NCBI RefSeq assembly: GCF_009708075.1
Contig: NZ_WMBT01000001.1
Span: forward strand, 310,001 to 374,000
Source: Paracoccus lichenicola
Lineage (GTDB): Bacteria; Pseudomonadota; Alphaproteobacteria; Rhodobacterales; Rhodobacteraceae
Length of the DNA: 64,000 bases
Direction of reading: 5' to 3'
The notes beneath the pieces are model-generated. The model was given only the letters and a program-made list of their open reading frames with translations. It ran no database searches and had not been told where the DNA came from. Every line of letters starts with the position of its first letter. Position 1 is the stretch's first letter. Shown here in pieces: positions 18,807 through 28,392 of the stretch. Made by a program: the position numbers and the translations under genes.

Positions 18807-21416
18807 TCAGCGGTTGCCCGACCACCAACCGCGGCGCTTGGGCCGGTCGGCCTCGGCCTCGGCCATCTCGGGTTCACGCTCGGCGGGGGTTTCCACAACC
18901 GGCTCGGCCTCGGGTTCGGGCGCGGCAGCAGGCTGTTCCTGGGGGGCGTCAGGCTCGGCGCTCTCAGGCTCGGCGCTCTCAGGCTCGGCGGTTTCAGGCT
19001 CGGCCGTCTCCACCACAAGGGCGTCGATCACCGTTTCCTCGACATGCACCGCGACCACGTCGGCGGGCACGAAGGCCTCGGCCTGCGGCTCGGGTTCGGA
19101 CGCCTGGGGTTCGGACGCGATCTCGGACAGCGGGACGATCTCGCCCTCCTCCTCGGCAGCCAGGGCCGGCTCGGGCCGGGCGTTCAGGCCGGGCAGCGAT
19201 TCGGCCTGGTCGCCGGGGGCGTCCTGCAGATCGACGACCTCGGGCAGGCCTCCGGCGGGGGACAGATCGCCACCCCGGCGGCGGTTGCGCGACCGCGAGC
19301 GGCGGCGGCGGCCGTTCCCCTCGGCGTCGGCGGCCCTGGATCCATCGGCGGCTCCATCGGCGGCCTCGGCCATGTCCTCGGCCGCGTCATCGGCTTCGTC
19401 GCCCGCCTCGGCCGTTTCGCCCTCGGCTCGCTCGCCATTCTTCCGGCGGCGGCGACGGCGGCGGCGCGAACGGCCCTCGCCATTCTCATCCTCTGTCCCG
19501 GCGGCCTCGGCGCTGTCGGGGGCTTCGGCTTCCGCTTCCGTCTCGATCTCCTCGGGCAGATCCTCGTCCTCGTCGTCGATCTGGGCCATCAAGTCGGCAT
19601 CGACCGACAAGACCGAGGCCGACACTTCGGGAACGTTGCGGATCGCCGTCTTGAACTTCTCGATGGCGAAATCGGGCGAGATCAGCGACGGATCGGCCTC
19701 GAGCCGGACCGACAGGCCATAGCGCGCCTCGATCCCGGCGATATGCTCGCGCTTCTGGTTGATGAGGAAGTTGGCCACCGCCACCGGCGCTTTGACCAGA
19801 ACCTCGCGCGACCGCTTGCGCGTGCCCTCGTCCTCGATGGCGCGCAGGATGGTCAGGGCCAGGCTGTCGTCGGACCGGATCAGGCCCGTGCCGTGGCAAT
19901 GCGCGCAGGGCTGCGTGGTGGATTCCAGCATTCCCGGACGCAGGCGCTGGCGCGACATCTCCATCAGGCCGAAGCCCGAGATGCGGCCCACCTGGATGCG
20001 CGCGCGGTCCGATTTCAGCTTGTCCTTCAGACGCTTCTCGACCGCGGCGTTGTTGCGCCGTTCCTCCATGTCGATGAAGTCGATGACGATCAGGCCCGCA
20101 AGGTCGCGCAGGCGCAACTGGCGCGCCACCTCGTCCGCGGCTTCCAGGTTGGTCTTGAGCGCCGTTTCCTCGATCGAGCCTTCGCGGGTGGAACGGCCCG
20201 AGTTCACGTCGATGGCGACCAGCGCCTCGGTGATGCCGATGACGATATAGCCGCCGGATTTCAGCTGGACGGTCGGGTTGAACATGCCCGACAGGTAGCT
20301 TTCCACCTGGTAGCGCGCGAACAGCGGCATCTGGTCGGTGTATTGCTGCACGGCCCGGCTGTGGTCGGGCATGATCATCTTCATGAAGTCCTTGGCGACG
20401 CGATAGCCGCGCTCGCCCTCGACCAGGACCTCGTCGATGTCCTTGCTGTAAAGGTCGCGGATCACCCGCTTGATGAGATCCCCTTCCTCATAGATCGGGG
20501 CGGGGGCCACCGACTTGAAGGTCAGGTCGCGGATCTGTTCCCACAAGCGCAGCAGGTATTCGTAGTCGCGCCGGATTTCCGTCCGGGTGCGCTGGCTGCC
20601 CGCCGTGCGGATGATCAGGCCCGCCCCTTTCGGCACGTCCAGTTCCCCGGCGATGTCCTTGAGCTTCTTGCGGTCGGCGACGTTGGTGATCTTGCGGCTG
20701 ATGCCGCCGCCGCGCGCGGTGTTGGGCATCAGGACGCAATAACGGCCCGGCAGCGACAGATAGGTGGTCAGCGCGGCGCCCTTGTTGCCGCGTTCCTCCT
20801 TGACGACCTGGACCAGCATGATCTGCCGGACCTTGATCACTTCCTGGATCTTGTAGCGGCGAGGGCGCGGCTTCTTCTGGACGCGAATTTCCTCGGCCAC
20901 GTCTTCCTCAGCGACCGATTCGATCTCCTCGTCCTTGTCGGACGCGTCGGTGACGGTTGCCTCCTCGGCATCGGTGTCGTCGCCGGTTTCGTCGGCGTCG
21001 GTTGCCTGCTCCTCATCGGCCGCGGCTTCGGCATCCTCGGCGGCAACCTCGTCGCCCGTCTCGGCGCGTTCGGCGCGGGACTGGCGGCGACGCGCGCGGG
21101 CCGCATCCTCGGCCTCCTGCGCCTCGGCATAGGCGCGTTCCTCGGCGATCAGGGCGTCCCGGTCGGCGGCGGGGATCTGGTAGTAATCCGGGTGGATTTC
21201 CGCGAAGGCCAGGAAACCGTGGCGGTTTCCGCCGTAATCCACGAAGGCCGCCTGCAACGAGGGTTCGACCCGCGTGATCTTGGCCAGGTAGATGTTGCCC
21301 GAGATCTGGCGCTTGTTTACGGTCTCGAAATCAAATTCCTCGACCTTGGTTCCGTCCACCACGACCACCCGAGTTTCCTCGGCATGGGTGGCGTCGATCA
21401 GCATTTTCTTTGCCAT
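18807..21416 (-). CDS. rne: Ribonuclease E
   Basis: This endoribonuclease starts mRNA decay and processes rRNA and tRNA. MAKKMLIDATHAEETRVVV opens the protein. The S1 domain is split by a long acidic insertion (about residues 95-200, rich in Glu/Asp/Ala), as in other alphaproteobacterial RNase E proteins. The catalytic region has DRNSG-like VAIDVNSGRST and VIDFIDMEERRN. The zinc-link reads CAHCHGTG. The C-terminal half is disordered, alternately acidic and Arg-rich, fit for RNA and degradosome partners, and ends in 5-residue repeats. The length is 869 residues. Confidence 0.95.
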   Translation of the reverse strand: MAKKMLIDATHAEETRVVVVDGTKVEEFDFETVNKRQISGNIYLAKITRVEPSLQAAFVDYGGNRHGFLAFAEIHPDYYQIPAADRDALIAEERAYAEAQEAEDAARARRRQSRAERAETGDEVAAEDAEAAADEEQATDADETGDDTDAEEATVTDASDKDEEIESVAEEDVAEEIRVQKKPRPRRYKIQEVIKVRQIMLVQVVKEERGNKGAALTTYLSLPGRYCVLMPNTARGGGISRKITNVADRKKLKDIAGELDVPKGAGLIIRTAGSQRTRTEIRRDYEYLLRLWEQIRDLTFKSVAPAPIYEEGDLIKRVIRDLYSKDIDEVLVEGERGYRVAKDFMKMIMPDHSRAVQQYTDQMPLFARYQVESYLSGMFNPTVQLKSGGYIVIGITEALVAIDVNSGRSTREGSIEETALKTNLEAADEVARQLRLRDLAGLIVIDFIDMEERRNNAAVEKRLKDKLKSDRARIQVGRISGFGLMEMSRQRLRPGMLESTTQPCAHCHGTGLIRSDDSLALTILRAIEDEGTRKRSREVLVKAPVAVANFLINQKREHIAGIEARYGLSVRLEADPSLISPDFAIEKFKTAIRNVPEVSASVLSVDADLMAQIDDEDEDLPEEIETEAEAEAPDSAEAAGTEDENGEGRSRRRRRRRRKNGERAEGETAEAGDEADDAAEDMAEAADGAADGSRAADAEGNGRRRRSRSRNRRRGGDLSPAGGLPEVVDLQDAPGDQAESLPGLNARPEPALAAEEEGEIVPLSEIASEPQASEPEPQAEAFVPADVVAVHVEETVIDALVVETAEPETAEPESAEPESAEPDAPQEQPAAAPEPEAEPVVETPAEREPEMAEAEADRPKRRGWWSGNR
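18949..19008. repeat. Four 15-base tandem repeats inside the rne 3' end
   Basis: Four in-frame copies of a 15-base unit (TCAGGCTCGGCGCTC and variants) run head to tail. They encode the pentapeptide repeats ETAEP/ESAEP in the disordered RNase E tail. Such repeats can change copy number by slippage without breaking the frame. Confidence 0.85.
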
Positions 21417-21960
21417 GTGTATGTCTTTCGCGCAGGCGCGCGCCGGGCGGCGCCAGTGGCACCCCCGAATGCAGGCCGCGTTGTGATGGGGACGCGGGCG
21501 CGGCAGCGGCAATGGCGACCGGGCGGGAAAGGCGCAAGGCCCCCCCGTCCCGATCCTGTCCATCCCGTGCGCGCGTCATCGCGTCTGTTCCTTACGGTTG
21601 ACGCGAAGGCAGAACCCGCCGCGCCGCTGTCTGATGTCGCCCGGTCGCACGACACTGCGCGCCGCGGGCGGGTTTTCCGCGTGACACATGCCGCCTTCCG
21701 TGAATCGGTGCCAGAGGTGCCGCGCTGCGAAACTGTTTGCGCCCCACAACCCGCGATTGAGGATCGCATGACGCATAGCCGCAACATAGAGGGGGTGGCA
21801 GGGAAAATTCAATGGCGAAAACGGCATGGCCCCCAATGGGCAGGTTCCGGCCTGACTAAAATGCCGCGCAACGGGCGTCACGCGGCCTTAACGCTTCTTT
21901 CACGGCGGTGTTGCACCCTTGGCCTATGCCCTTTTGGGCAAGGAAGGGGAGGCGCTGTCC
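21417..21960 (-). promoter_or_regulatory. Long rne leader with candidate promoter; no gene seen
   Basis: No convincing gene lies between rne and the divergent hydrolase gene. On the minus strand TTGAAT (21807-21812) and TATGTT (21783-21788) are separated by 18 bases, a reasonable housekeeping promoter. It would give rne a 5' leader of about 360 bases. Long leaders that let RNase E control its own message are known from enterobacteria. Whether this one does so is inference. Confidence 0.45.
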
Positions 21961-22857
21961 ATGCCGGTGATCAAGGTCGATGCCGATCACGCGCTGCCCC
22001 CCGGGCTGGCCGGGGCGCTGGCCGATCTGCCCGGCCATGCGCCGGTCATCCTGATGATCCACGGCTACCGCTATTCGCCTGCCGCCGCCCGGTGCGATCC
22101 GCACCGGCATATCCTGTCGCTCGATCCCGATTGCTCGATCCGTCGGGCGGTGTCATGGCCCCGCGCGCTCGGCTTCGGCGGGGGGTCCGAGGACGAGGGG
22201 CTGGCCATCGCCTTTGGCTGGGAAGCGCGGGGGATGCTGGGCCGGGCTTACGGCCGCGCGGGGGACGCGGGTCGGTCGGTCGCGGCGCTGGCATCCGCCG
22301 TGGCGGAGCGGGCAGACAGGCCGGTCGCGGTGATCGGTCATTCCTTGGGCGCGCGGGTTGCCTTGCAGGCGCTGCGCCACGCCGATCCCGGCAGCATCGG
22401 ACGGCTGGTCCTGCTGGCGGGAGCCGAGTTCCGTGATACCGCCGCCGCGGCGCTGGACAGTCCCGCCGGGCGGCGGGCCGAGGTGCTGAACATCACCTCG
22501 CGCGAGAACGACCTGTTCGACTTCGCGATGGAGCTGTGGTTGGACCGCGGGCGCAGGCAGGCCCTGGGCTTTGGGCTGGACCGCCCGGCGGGCAACTGGC
22601 TGGACGTGCAGATCGACGAAGGGGCGACGCTGGCCGCCCTGGACCGCCTGGGCTTTCCGGTCGAACGGCGCCCGTTGCGCTTGTCGCACTGGACGCCCTA
22701 TCTGCGGCGCGGGTTGTTCGATTTCTACCGTACCGCCCTGGCGCAACCCTGGGCCTTGTCGCTGCCGATGCTGCGCGCCCGCCTGCCCGGCGGCACCCAA
22801 CCGCGCTGGTCGCGCCTGCTGGCCCGGCCCGCGCAGTTCGGCGGGGTGCGGGCCTGA
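21961..22857 (+). CDS. Alpha/beta-fold serine hydrolase
   Basis: This 298-residue protein has an oxyanion-side motif, ILMIHGYRYSP, near the N-terminus and the nucleophile elbow AVIGHSLGARVALQAL, so Ser in GHSLG is the likely catalytic residue. No signal peptide is seen, and the substrate is unknown. The ATG at 21961 is preceded by GGGGAG. The open frame also reaches a TTG at 21919, which lacks a good ribosome site. It stands alone, convergent with the yciB-like gene. An esterase or lipase role is possible but not shown. Confidence 0.75.
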   Translation: MPVIKVDADHALPPGLAGALADLPGHAPVILMIHGYRYSPAAARCDPHRHILSLDPDCSIRRAVSWPRALGFGGGSEDEGLAIAFGWEARGMLGRAYGRAGDAGRSVAALASAVAERADRPVAVIGHSLGARVALQALRHADPGSIGRLVLLAGAEFRDTAAAALDSPAGRRAEVLNITSRENDLFDFAMELWLDRGRRQALGFGLDRPAGNWLDVQIDEGATLAALDRLGFPVERRPLRLSHWTPYLRRGLFDFYRTALAQPWALSLPMLRARLPGGTQPRWSRLLARPAQFGGVRA

Positions 22858-22859
22858 GC

Positions 22860-23468
22860 CTATTTCGTGGCGTCGTCGGTCGGAACCTCGATGGAATGGG
22901 CGCGGTAAAGGCCGGCGTTCGCCATCAGGAAGACGAAGATCACCAGCGGCATCCCGAAGGTCTTGAAATACACCCAGGTGGTCTCGGTCATGGATCGCCA
23001 GACGACCTCGTTCGCCAGGGCCAGCGCCAGGAACAGCAGCGCCATCCGCGCCGTCAGCTTGCGCCAGCCCTCGGCGTCCATGGGCAGGGCCTCGGACAGG
23101 ATCGCGCCGAGCCAGTTGCGCCGCGTGACCAGGCTGAAGCCCAGAAGCCCCGCGAACAGCAGATAGATGATCGTGGGCTTGATCTTGAAGAAGCGCGGGT
23201 CGTTCAGCCAGACCGACAGCCCGCCGAAGACCACCACCAGCAGCAGCGTGGCGATCTGCATCGGCGACAGGTGGCCCGTCAGCCGCCAGCGGATCAGCGT
23301 GGCCACCGCAAGCGCCGGCATGAAGACCAGGGTGGCAAAGACCAGCGGCGTGTAATCCTGCCCCCACAGGCCGACGCTGCCGCCGCGGTTCAGCATGAAG
23401 ACCGCGAAGAACAGAAGCAGCGGACCCCATTCCAGCGCGGGCAGCACCCAGGGTTTCGGTTCCTTCAT
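22860..23468 (-). CDS. yciB: YciB/IspZ family inner-membrane septation protein
   Basis: About 202 residues with five hydrophobic segments. Family signatures are LEWGPLLLFFAVF at the start, FKIKPTIIYLLFAGLLG in the middle and NEVVWRSMTETTWVYFKTFGMP near the end. YciB/IspZ proteins influence cell envelope synthesis and division and are inner-membrane proteins. A start five codons upstream (23483) is possible, but the ATG at 23468 has the better AAGGA site. The gene follows the DUF1223 gene on the same strand. Confidence 0.88.
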   Translation of the reverse strand: MKEPKPWVLPALEWGPLLLFFAVFMLNRGGSVGLWGQDYTPLVFATLVFMPALAVATLIRWRLTGHLSPMQIATLLLVVVFGGLSVWLNDPRFFKIKPTIIYLLFAGLLGFSLVTRRNWLGAILSEALPMDAEGWRKLTARMALLFLALALANEVVWRSMTETTWVYFKTFGMPLVIFVFLMANAGLYRAHSIEVPTDDATK

Positions 23469-23537
23469 GGCAGCATCCTTCATCCGGTCGGCGGCCCGTT
23501 TTCCCGCATCGCAAGCCGCGCGGCAAGTCCCGCCGCG

Positions 23538-24473
23538 TCAATCCAGGGGGATCGCCGCAAGGATCGGTCCCGGCAGCTTGTCCCGGCCCAGTTCCTTCTG
23601 GACCAGAAGCGCGTGGCGCGTATCGGCGGGAAAGCTGTCATCCGCCGCGCCATCGGGGCTGACGGTCATGCGCAGGGGCGCGGTCCCGTCCCATTCGGCC
23701 AGCCGGTCCAGCGACAGGACGACATTGGTATAGGTGACGACACGGCCCCGGTTCTCGCCCGCCGTCATCTCGACCGCACGTTCGGGGGCATAGCGGACCA
23801 GCAGGATCTCGACCCCGCCGCCCAGGTCGGACAAGGGCATCAGCTCGATCACCTGCCCCTTGGCGCCGGCCTCTCGCTGCACGCTGACCATGGCGGGGGC
23901 CACGCGGCTGGCGTCGATCAGCGCCATCAGCTGCGCAGGCCCAAGCGCCACCGCGGTATCCACGCCGCCCACGATCAGCTGCGGCGTATAGACCGCGTGC
24001 TCGCCCGCCGCACGGGCATAGCGTTCCTGCCGGGCCGTGAACTCGGGCCGCGCAAAGCTGTCGGCCCAGCCGAGATAGTCCCAGTAATCGACGTGAAAGG
24101 ACAAGGGCAGGATGCCCGGCTCTCCCGACAGGGTGGCCAGCATCGCGTCGGCCGGCGGACAGGACGAACACCCCTGCGAGGTGAAAAGCTCGACCACCAC
24201 CGGAACCGCATCGGTGAAGCCATAGCTTTCCATCGGCGGGGGCGTGTCGGTCGCGGCAAAGCTGTTGACCCCGCCCAGTTCCGTCGGCGCATAGGCCGAC
24301 GAGGGGGCCGACCGCCCGGGATCGCTGGGCGCGGAAATGACCGGCGCGTCGCCGGGTCCCCTGCCCTCGCCCCCCGGTCCCTGCGCGACAGCCATCCCGC
24401 CAAAGGCGGTCAGGCCGCAAAGGGCTGCGGCGACAAGGGTCTTGGGGCGCAGGGCTGCCGATACGGCCAGCAT
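23538..24473 (-). CDS. DUF1223 thioredoxin-fold exported protein
   Basis: A 311-residue protein with a signal peptide ending near AVAQG, then a low-complexity Gly/Pro/Ser stretch. The DUF1223 core follows: VVVELFTSQGCSSCPPADAML, a thioredoxin-like CxxC, then LSFHVDYWDYLGWAD and YTPQLIVGGVD. The fold predicts a periplasmic redox or copper-related protein, but the family has no agreed function. It is divergent from acnA across 240 bases. Confidence 0.85.
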   Translation of the reverse strand: MLAVSAALRPKTLVAAALCGLTAFGGMAVAQGPGGEGRGPGDAPVISAPSDPGRSAPSSAYAPTELGGVNSFAATDTPPPMESYGFTDAVPVVVELFTSQGCSSCPPADAMLATLSGEPGILPLSFHVDYWDYLGWADSFARPEFTARQERYARAAGEHAVYTPQLIVGGVDTAVALGPAQLMALIDASRVAPAMVSVQREAGAKGQVIELMPLSDLGGGVEILLVRYAPERAVEMTAGENRGRVVTYTNVVLSLDRLAEWDGTAPLRMTVSPDGAADDSFPADTRHALLVQKELGRDKLPGPILAAIPLD

Positions 24474-24713
24474 TCGGGGATCCGATAGTCATGAAACCTG
24501 GCACCCTGCATAGCCCCCGCGTCATGCCCGGAACAAATCAAGGCTTTGTTAGCCGCCGCGTGAGCAGCCCTTGTGCCCCTTGAGCAACAGCCCCATCTAT
24601 GGTATGCGATTGCATACAATTTGCCGCGTGATACCCTTGCGCTGTCCTGCCGCATCGGGCAAAGCAGGGCCACGCAAGCCCCACCCATCCCATTCGCAGA
24701 CAGGGAGGCCCCC

Positions 24714-27437
24714 ATGCCCATCCAGATCGGAACCGACACCGCCAAGACGCGCCGCACATTGACGGCGGGCGGTCGCGAATACGCCTATTACTCGATCGAC
24801 GCCGCGACCCAGGCCGGGCTTGGCGATTTCTCGAAACTGCCCGCCGCGCTCAAGGTCGTGCTGGAAAACCTGCTGCGCTTCGAGGATGGCGGATTTTCGG
24901 TCTCGGTCGATGACATCAAGGCCTTCGGCGAATGGGCCACCCTGGGCGGCAAGAACCCGCGCGAGATCAACTATCGCCCCGCCCGCGTGCTGATGCAGGA
25001 CTTCACCGGCGTCCCGGCGGTCGTGGACCTGGCCGCGATGCGCGACGGCATCCTGGGCCTGGGCGGCAACGCGCAAAAGATCAACCCGCTGAACCCGGTC
25101 GATCTGGTCATCGACCATTCGGTGATGATCGACGAATTCGGCAACCCGCGCGCCTTCCAGAAGAACGTGGACCTGGAATACGAACGCAACATCGAACGCT
25201 ACCAGTTCCTGAAATGGGGCCAGAACGCGTTCCAGAACTTCCGCGTGGTGCCGCCGGGAACCGGCATCTGCCACCAGGTGAACCTGGAATACCTGGCCCA
25301 GACCGTCTGGACCGACACCGACCAGAACGGCGCGCTGGTGGCCTATCCCGACACGCTGGTGGGCACCGACAGCCACACGACCATGGTGAACGGCCTCGCG
25401 GTCCTGGGTTGGGGCGTCGGCGGGATCGAGGCCGAGGCCGCGATGCTGGGCCAGCCCGTGTCCATGCTGATCCCCGAGGTCGTGGGCTTCAAGCTGACCG
25501 GCCGCATGGTCGAGGGCACGACCGCCACCGACCTGGTGCTGAAGGTCGTGCAGATGCTGCGCAAGCACGGTGTCGTGGGCAAGTTCGTCGAATTCTACGG
25601 CGAGGGGCTGGACAACCTGCCGCTGGCCGACCGCGCGACCATCGCCAACATGGCCCCCGAATACGGCGCCACCTGCGGCTTCTTCCCCATCGACGACGAA
25701 ACCCTGCGCTACCTGCGCAACACCGGCCGGGACGAGGATCGGATCGCGCTGGTCGAAGCCTATGCCAAGCAGAACGGCTTCTGGCGCGGGGCGGATTATG
25801 CGCCGGTCTACTCCTCGACGCTGGAACTGGACATGGGCACCATCGTCCCCGCGATTTCCGGTCCCAAGCGTCCGCAGGATTACCTGCCGCTGACCGACTC
25901 GGCCCAGACCTTCGGCAAGCTGGTCGCCGATTATCGCGGCGGCGCGCAGGACGATGGCGAGGTGATGGTCCGGGACGTGCTGAAGACCGTTCCGGTCGAA
26001 GGCACGGACTATTCCATCCGTGACGGCTCGGTCGTGATCGCGGCGATCACGTCCTGCACCAACACCTCGAACCCCTACGTGATGATCGGGGCCGGTCTGG
26101 TGGCGCGGAAGGCCCGCGCGCTTGGCCTGAACCGCAAGCCCTGGGTCAAGACCTCGCTGGCGCCCGGCTCTCAGGTGGTGGGCGAGTATCTTGAGGCCGC
26201 GGGCCTGCAAGAGGATCTGGACGCCCTGGGCTTCAACCTGGTAGGTTATGGCTGCACCACCTGCATCGGCAACTCGGGTCCCCTGGGCGATCCGGCGATT
26301 TCCAAGGCCATCAACAACAACGACCTGGTGGCGACCGCCGTGCTGTCCGGGAACCGCAACTTCGAGGGCCGGATCTCGCCCGACGTGCGCGCGAACTTCC
26401 TGGCCTCGCCGCCCCTGGTGGTGGCCTATGCCATCGCGGGCGACCTGAACGTGGACCTGACCCGCGACCCGATCGGCCAGACGCCGGAAGGCCGCGATGT
26501 CTATCTGAAGGACATCTGGCCCACCAACAAGGAAATCGCCGACCTGGTCCACGCGACCGTGACGCGGCAAGCGTTCCAGTCGAAATACGCCGATGTCTTC
26601 AAGGGCGACGAACGCTGGCAGGCGGTCGAGGTCACGGATAGCGAAACCTATGACTGGCCGCCGACCTCGACCTATATCCAGAACCCGCCCTATTTCCGGG
26701 GCATGGCCAAGGAAGCGGGCGTCATAAGCGACATCGACGGCGCGCGGGTGCTGGCGATCCTGGGCGACATGATCACCACCGACCACATCAGCCCCGCCGG
26801 GTCGTTCAAGCCGACCACCCCCGCCGGCCAGTATCTGCTGGAACGCCAGGTCGCGCCCAAGGACTTCAACAGCTATGGTTCCCGCCGGGGCAACCACGAG
26901 GTCATGATGCGCGGCACCTTTGCCAACATCCGCATCAGGAACGAGATGCTGGACGGGGTCGAGGGCGGATACACCAAAGGCCCGGACGGCCAGCAGACGA
27001 CCATCTTCGACGCCTCGATGGCCTATCAGGACGCGGGCGTGCCGCTGGTGATCTTTGGCGGCATCGAATACGGCGCGGGGTCCAGCCGTGACTGGGCGGC
27101 CAAGGGCACCAACCTGCTGGGCGTCAAGGCCGTGATCGCCGAGAGCTTCGAGCGCATCCACCGGTCCAACCTGGTCGGCATGGGCGTCGTCCCGTTCGAG
27201 TTCCTGCCGGGCGAGAACCGCAAGACGCTGGGCCTGACCGGCGACGAGGTGGTGTCGATCCACGGCCTTGCGGGCGACTTCAAGCCGCTGTCGCTGGTGC
27301 CCTGCACCATCCGCTACGGCGATGGCACGGTGAAGGAAATCCGGCTGAAAGCCCGCGTCGATACCGAGGTCGAGATCGAATACCTCAAGAACGGCGGCGT
27401 GCTGCACTACGTGCTGCGCAACCTGGCGAAAAGCTGA
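24714..27437 (+). CDS. acnA: Aconitate hydratase AcnA
   Basis: This TCA-cycle enzyme interconverts citrate and isocitrate. The 907 residues match the AcnA/IRP class. The [4Fe-4S] ligands are the Cys in [10 protein letters not shown] and the two in [10 protein letters not shown]. Substrate-site motifs include [12 protein letters not shown] and the swivel-domain [18 protein letters not shown]. The ATG at 24714 follows GGGAGG by 5 bases. The frame continues upstream without similarity. A palindromic repeat and an intrinsic terminator follow the stop. Confidence 0.97.
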   Translation: MPIQIGTDTAKTRRTLTAGGREYAYYSIDAATQAGLGDFSKLPAALKVVLENLLRFEDGGFSVSVDDIKAFGEWATLGGKNPREINYRPARVLMQDFTGVPAVVDLAAMRDGILGLGGNAQKINPLNPVDLVIDHSVMIDEFGNPRAFQKNVDLEYERNIERYQFLKWGQNAFQNFRVVPPGTGICHQVNLEYLAQTVWTDTDQNGALVAYPDTLVGTDSHTTMVNGLAVLGWGVGGIEAEAAMLGQPVSMLIPEVVGFKLTGRMVEGTTATDLVLKVVQMLRKHGVVGKFVEFYGEGLDNLPLADRATIANMAPEYGATCGFFPIDDETLRYLRNTGRDEDRIALVEAYAKQNGFWRGADYAPVYSSTLELDMGTIVPAISGPKRPQDYLPLTDSAQTFGKLVADYRGGAQDDGEVMVRDVLKTVPVEGTDYSIRDGSVVIAAITSCTNTSNPYVMIGAGLVARKARALGLNRKPWVKTSLAPGSQVVGEYLEAAGLQEDLDALGFNLVGYGCTTCIGNSGPLGDPAISKAINNNDLVATAVLSGNRNFEGRISPDVRANFLASPPLVVAYAIAGDLNVDLTRDPIGQTPEGRDVYLKDIWPTNKEIADLVHATVTRQAFQSKYADVFKGDERWQAVEVTDSETYDWPPTSTYIQNPPYFRGMAKEAGVISDIDGARVLAILGDMITTDHISPAGSFKPTTPAGQYLLERQVAPKDFNSYGSRRGNHEVMMRGTFANIRIRNEMLDGVEGGYTKGPDGQQTTIFDASMAYQDAGVPLVIFGGIEYGAGSSRDWAAKGTNLLGVKAVIAESFERIHRSNLVGMGVVPFEFLPGENRKTLGLTGDEVVSIHGLAGDFKPLSLVPCTIRYGDGTVKEIRLKARVDTEVEIEYLKNGGVLHYVLRNLAKS

Positions 27438-27453
27438 TCGGGTGAAGAACCGT

Positions 27454-27478
27454 GGTGCGTGCAAGCACGCACCCTACG
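27454..27478. repeat. Intergenic palindromic repeat, GTAGGGTG family (copy 2)
   Basis: GGTGCGTGC and GCACGCACC form a near-perfect 9-base inverted repeat, followed by CTACG. It is nearly identical to the two copies at 46618 and 46656. It sits between the acnA stop and its terminator. Confidence 0.75.
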
Positions 27479-27505
27479 CCCCCGCTGTCATGCAGCGGGG
27501 GTTTT
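27479..27505 (+). terminator. Intrinsic terminator after acnA
   Basis: A 9-base stem, CCCCCGCTG (27479-27487) with CAGCGGGGG (27493-27501), has a 5-base loop and is followed by TTTT. It is placed 42 bases after the acnA stop. Confidence 0.88.
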
Positions 27506-27537
27506 GTTGTGCCAAAGGTCCGGCAGGGGGTTTTTCA

Positions 27538-27566
27538 TTGACCCCGCCGCCCTTCCCCGCCATATC
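27538..27566 (+). promoter_or_regulatory. Promoter of rnpB
   Basis: TTGACC (27538-27543) and CATATC (27561-27566) are separated by exactly 17 bases. The predicted start, about 6-7 bases further on, coincides with the 5' strand of the RNase P P1 helix at 27571. This agreement makes the call stronger than either box alone. Confidence 0.7.
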
Positions 27567-27570
27567 CCCC

Positions 27571-27948
27571 CTGCGCGGAGGGCTGGATGACCGCGGCGGC
27601 AACGTCGAGGAAAGTCCGGACTCCATGAGGCGACGGTGCCGGGTAACGCCCGGCGGGGGCAACCCCAGGGAAAGCGCCACAGAGAACAGACCGCCTGCAT
27701 CCGTGCAGGCAAGGGTGAAACGGTGGGGTAAAAGCCCACCGGGGGGCTGGCAACAGCGCCCGCATGGCAAGCCCCACCGGGAGCAATGCCGAATAGGGAC
27801 CGCGCGCGGGGGCAACCCCGCAGGGCCGCCTTGCCCCAGCAGGTCCGGGTAGGCAGCTAGACCCGTCGGGCAACCGCCGGGCCAGAGGAATGGTCATCCA
27901 GCCGCCCATGGCGGTGGACAGAATCCGGCTTACAGGCCCTCCGCGCAA
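27571..27948 (+). ncRNA. rnpB: RNase P RNA (M1 RNA)
   Basis: This is the catalytic RNA that trims tRNA 5' ends. A perfect 12-base P1 helix joins TGCGCGGAGGGC (27572-27583) with GCCCTCCGCGCA (27936-27947). Universally conserved segments are present: GAGGAAAGTCCGGACTCC near 27608, ACAGAGAACAGACC near 27679, AGGGTGAAACGG, and the 3' conserved AGAATCCGGCTTACAGGCC. The size of about 378 nt fits the alphaproteobacterial A-type. It is transcribed from its own promoter between acnA and rpmG. Confidence 0.97.
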
Positions 27949-28067
27949 ATCACGCCCCCATGCGGCGATTCGCGGTTGACTTCGACGCCCGCGCGAGTAA
28001 AAGCCGGGCTTCAAACGAATTCCACGGGGTCTGCGCCGCGCGATTGCCCCGAAGCAGGAGCAATGAC

Positions 28068-28235
28068 ATGGCGAAGCCGACCACCATCAAGATCCGGCTG
28101 AACTCGACCGCCGGCACGGGCCACTTCTACGTGACCAAGAAGAACGCCCGCACCATGACCGAAAAGATGACCGTCCGCAAATTCGACCCGGTCGTCCGTC
28201 AGCACGTCGAATACAAGGAAGGCAAGATCAAGTAA
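28068..28235 (+). CDS. rpmG: Large-subunit ribosomal protein bL33
   Basis: This 55-residue protein is near identical in layout to other bL33 proteins: [20 protein letters not shown], then [10 protein letters not shown] and the C-terminal [18 protein letters not shown]. It has the alphaproteobacterial form without the zinc-binding cysteines. AGGAG lies 7-8 bases before the ATG, and an intrinsic terminator follows. It is a single-gene unit. Confidence 0.97.
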   Translation: MAKPTTIKIRLNSTAGTGHFYVTKKNARTMTEKMTVRKFDPVVRQHVEYKEGKIK

Positions 28236-28280
28236 GGATCCTGCCGGACAAGATCGGGCCATGAGGTTCGATCAGGGATG

Positions 28281-28309
28281 AAAGGGCGCCTGCGGGGTGC
28301 CCTTTTTTC
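28281..28309 (+). terminator. Intrinsic terminator after rpmG
   Basis: AAAGGGCGCC and GGGTGCCCTTTTTT form a G+C-rich hairpin with a six-T tail, 46 bases past the rpmG stop. Confidence 0.82.
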
Positions 28310-28392
28310 TGGCCGCATGTCCTGAATGCGGGGGCGTGGTCCCGGGGACAAGGAATGTCCGATCCGCTTCCTGCGGGGAACATCCCCCTTCC

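Noticed and set aside
18949..19008. CRISPR-like direct repeats
   Set aside because: The units are 15 bases with no spacers, inside a coding region. No CRISPR array or cas gene was found anywhere in the window.
19044..22436. An 1130-codon plus-strand frame across rne
   Set aside because: It is a mirror of the RNase E gene and its leader. The RNase E motifs are unmistakable on the other strand.
24597..27464. A 955-codon open frame antisense to acnA
   Set aside because: It is exactly opposite a strongly conserved aconitase. High G+C removes stops from the mirror frame. The predicted protein has no domain and a skewed composition.
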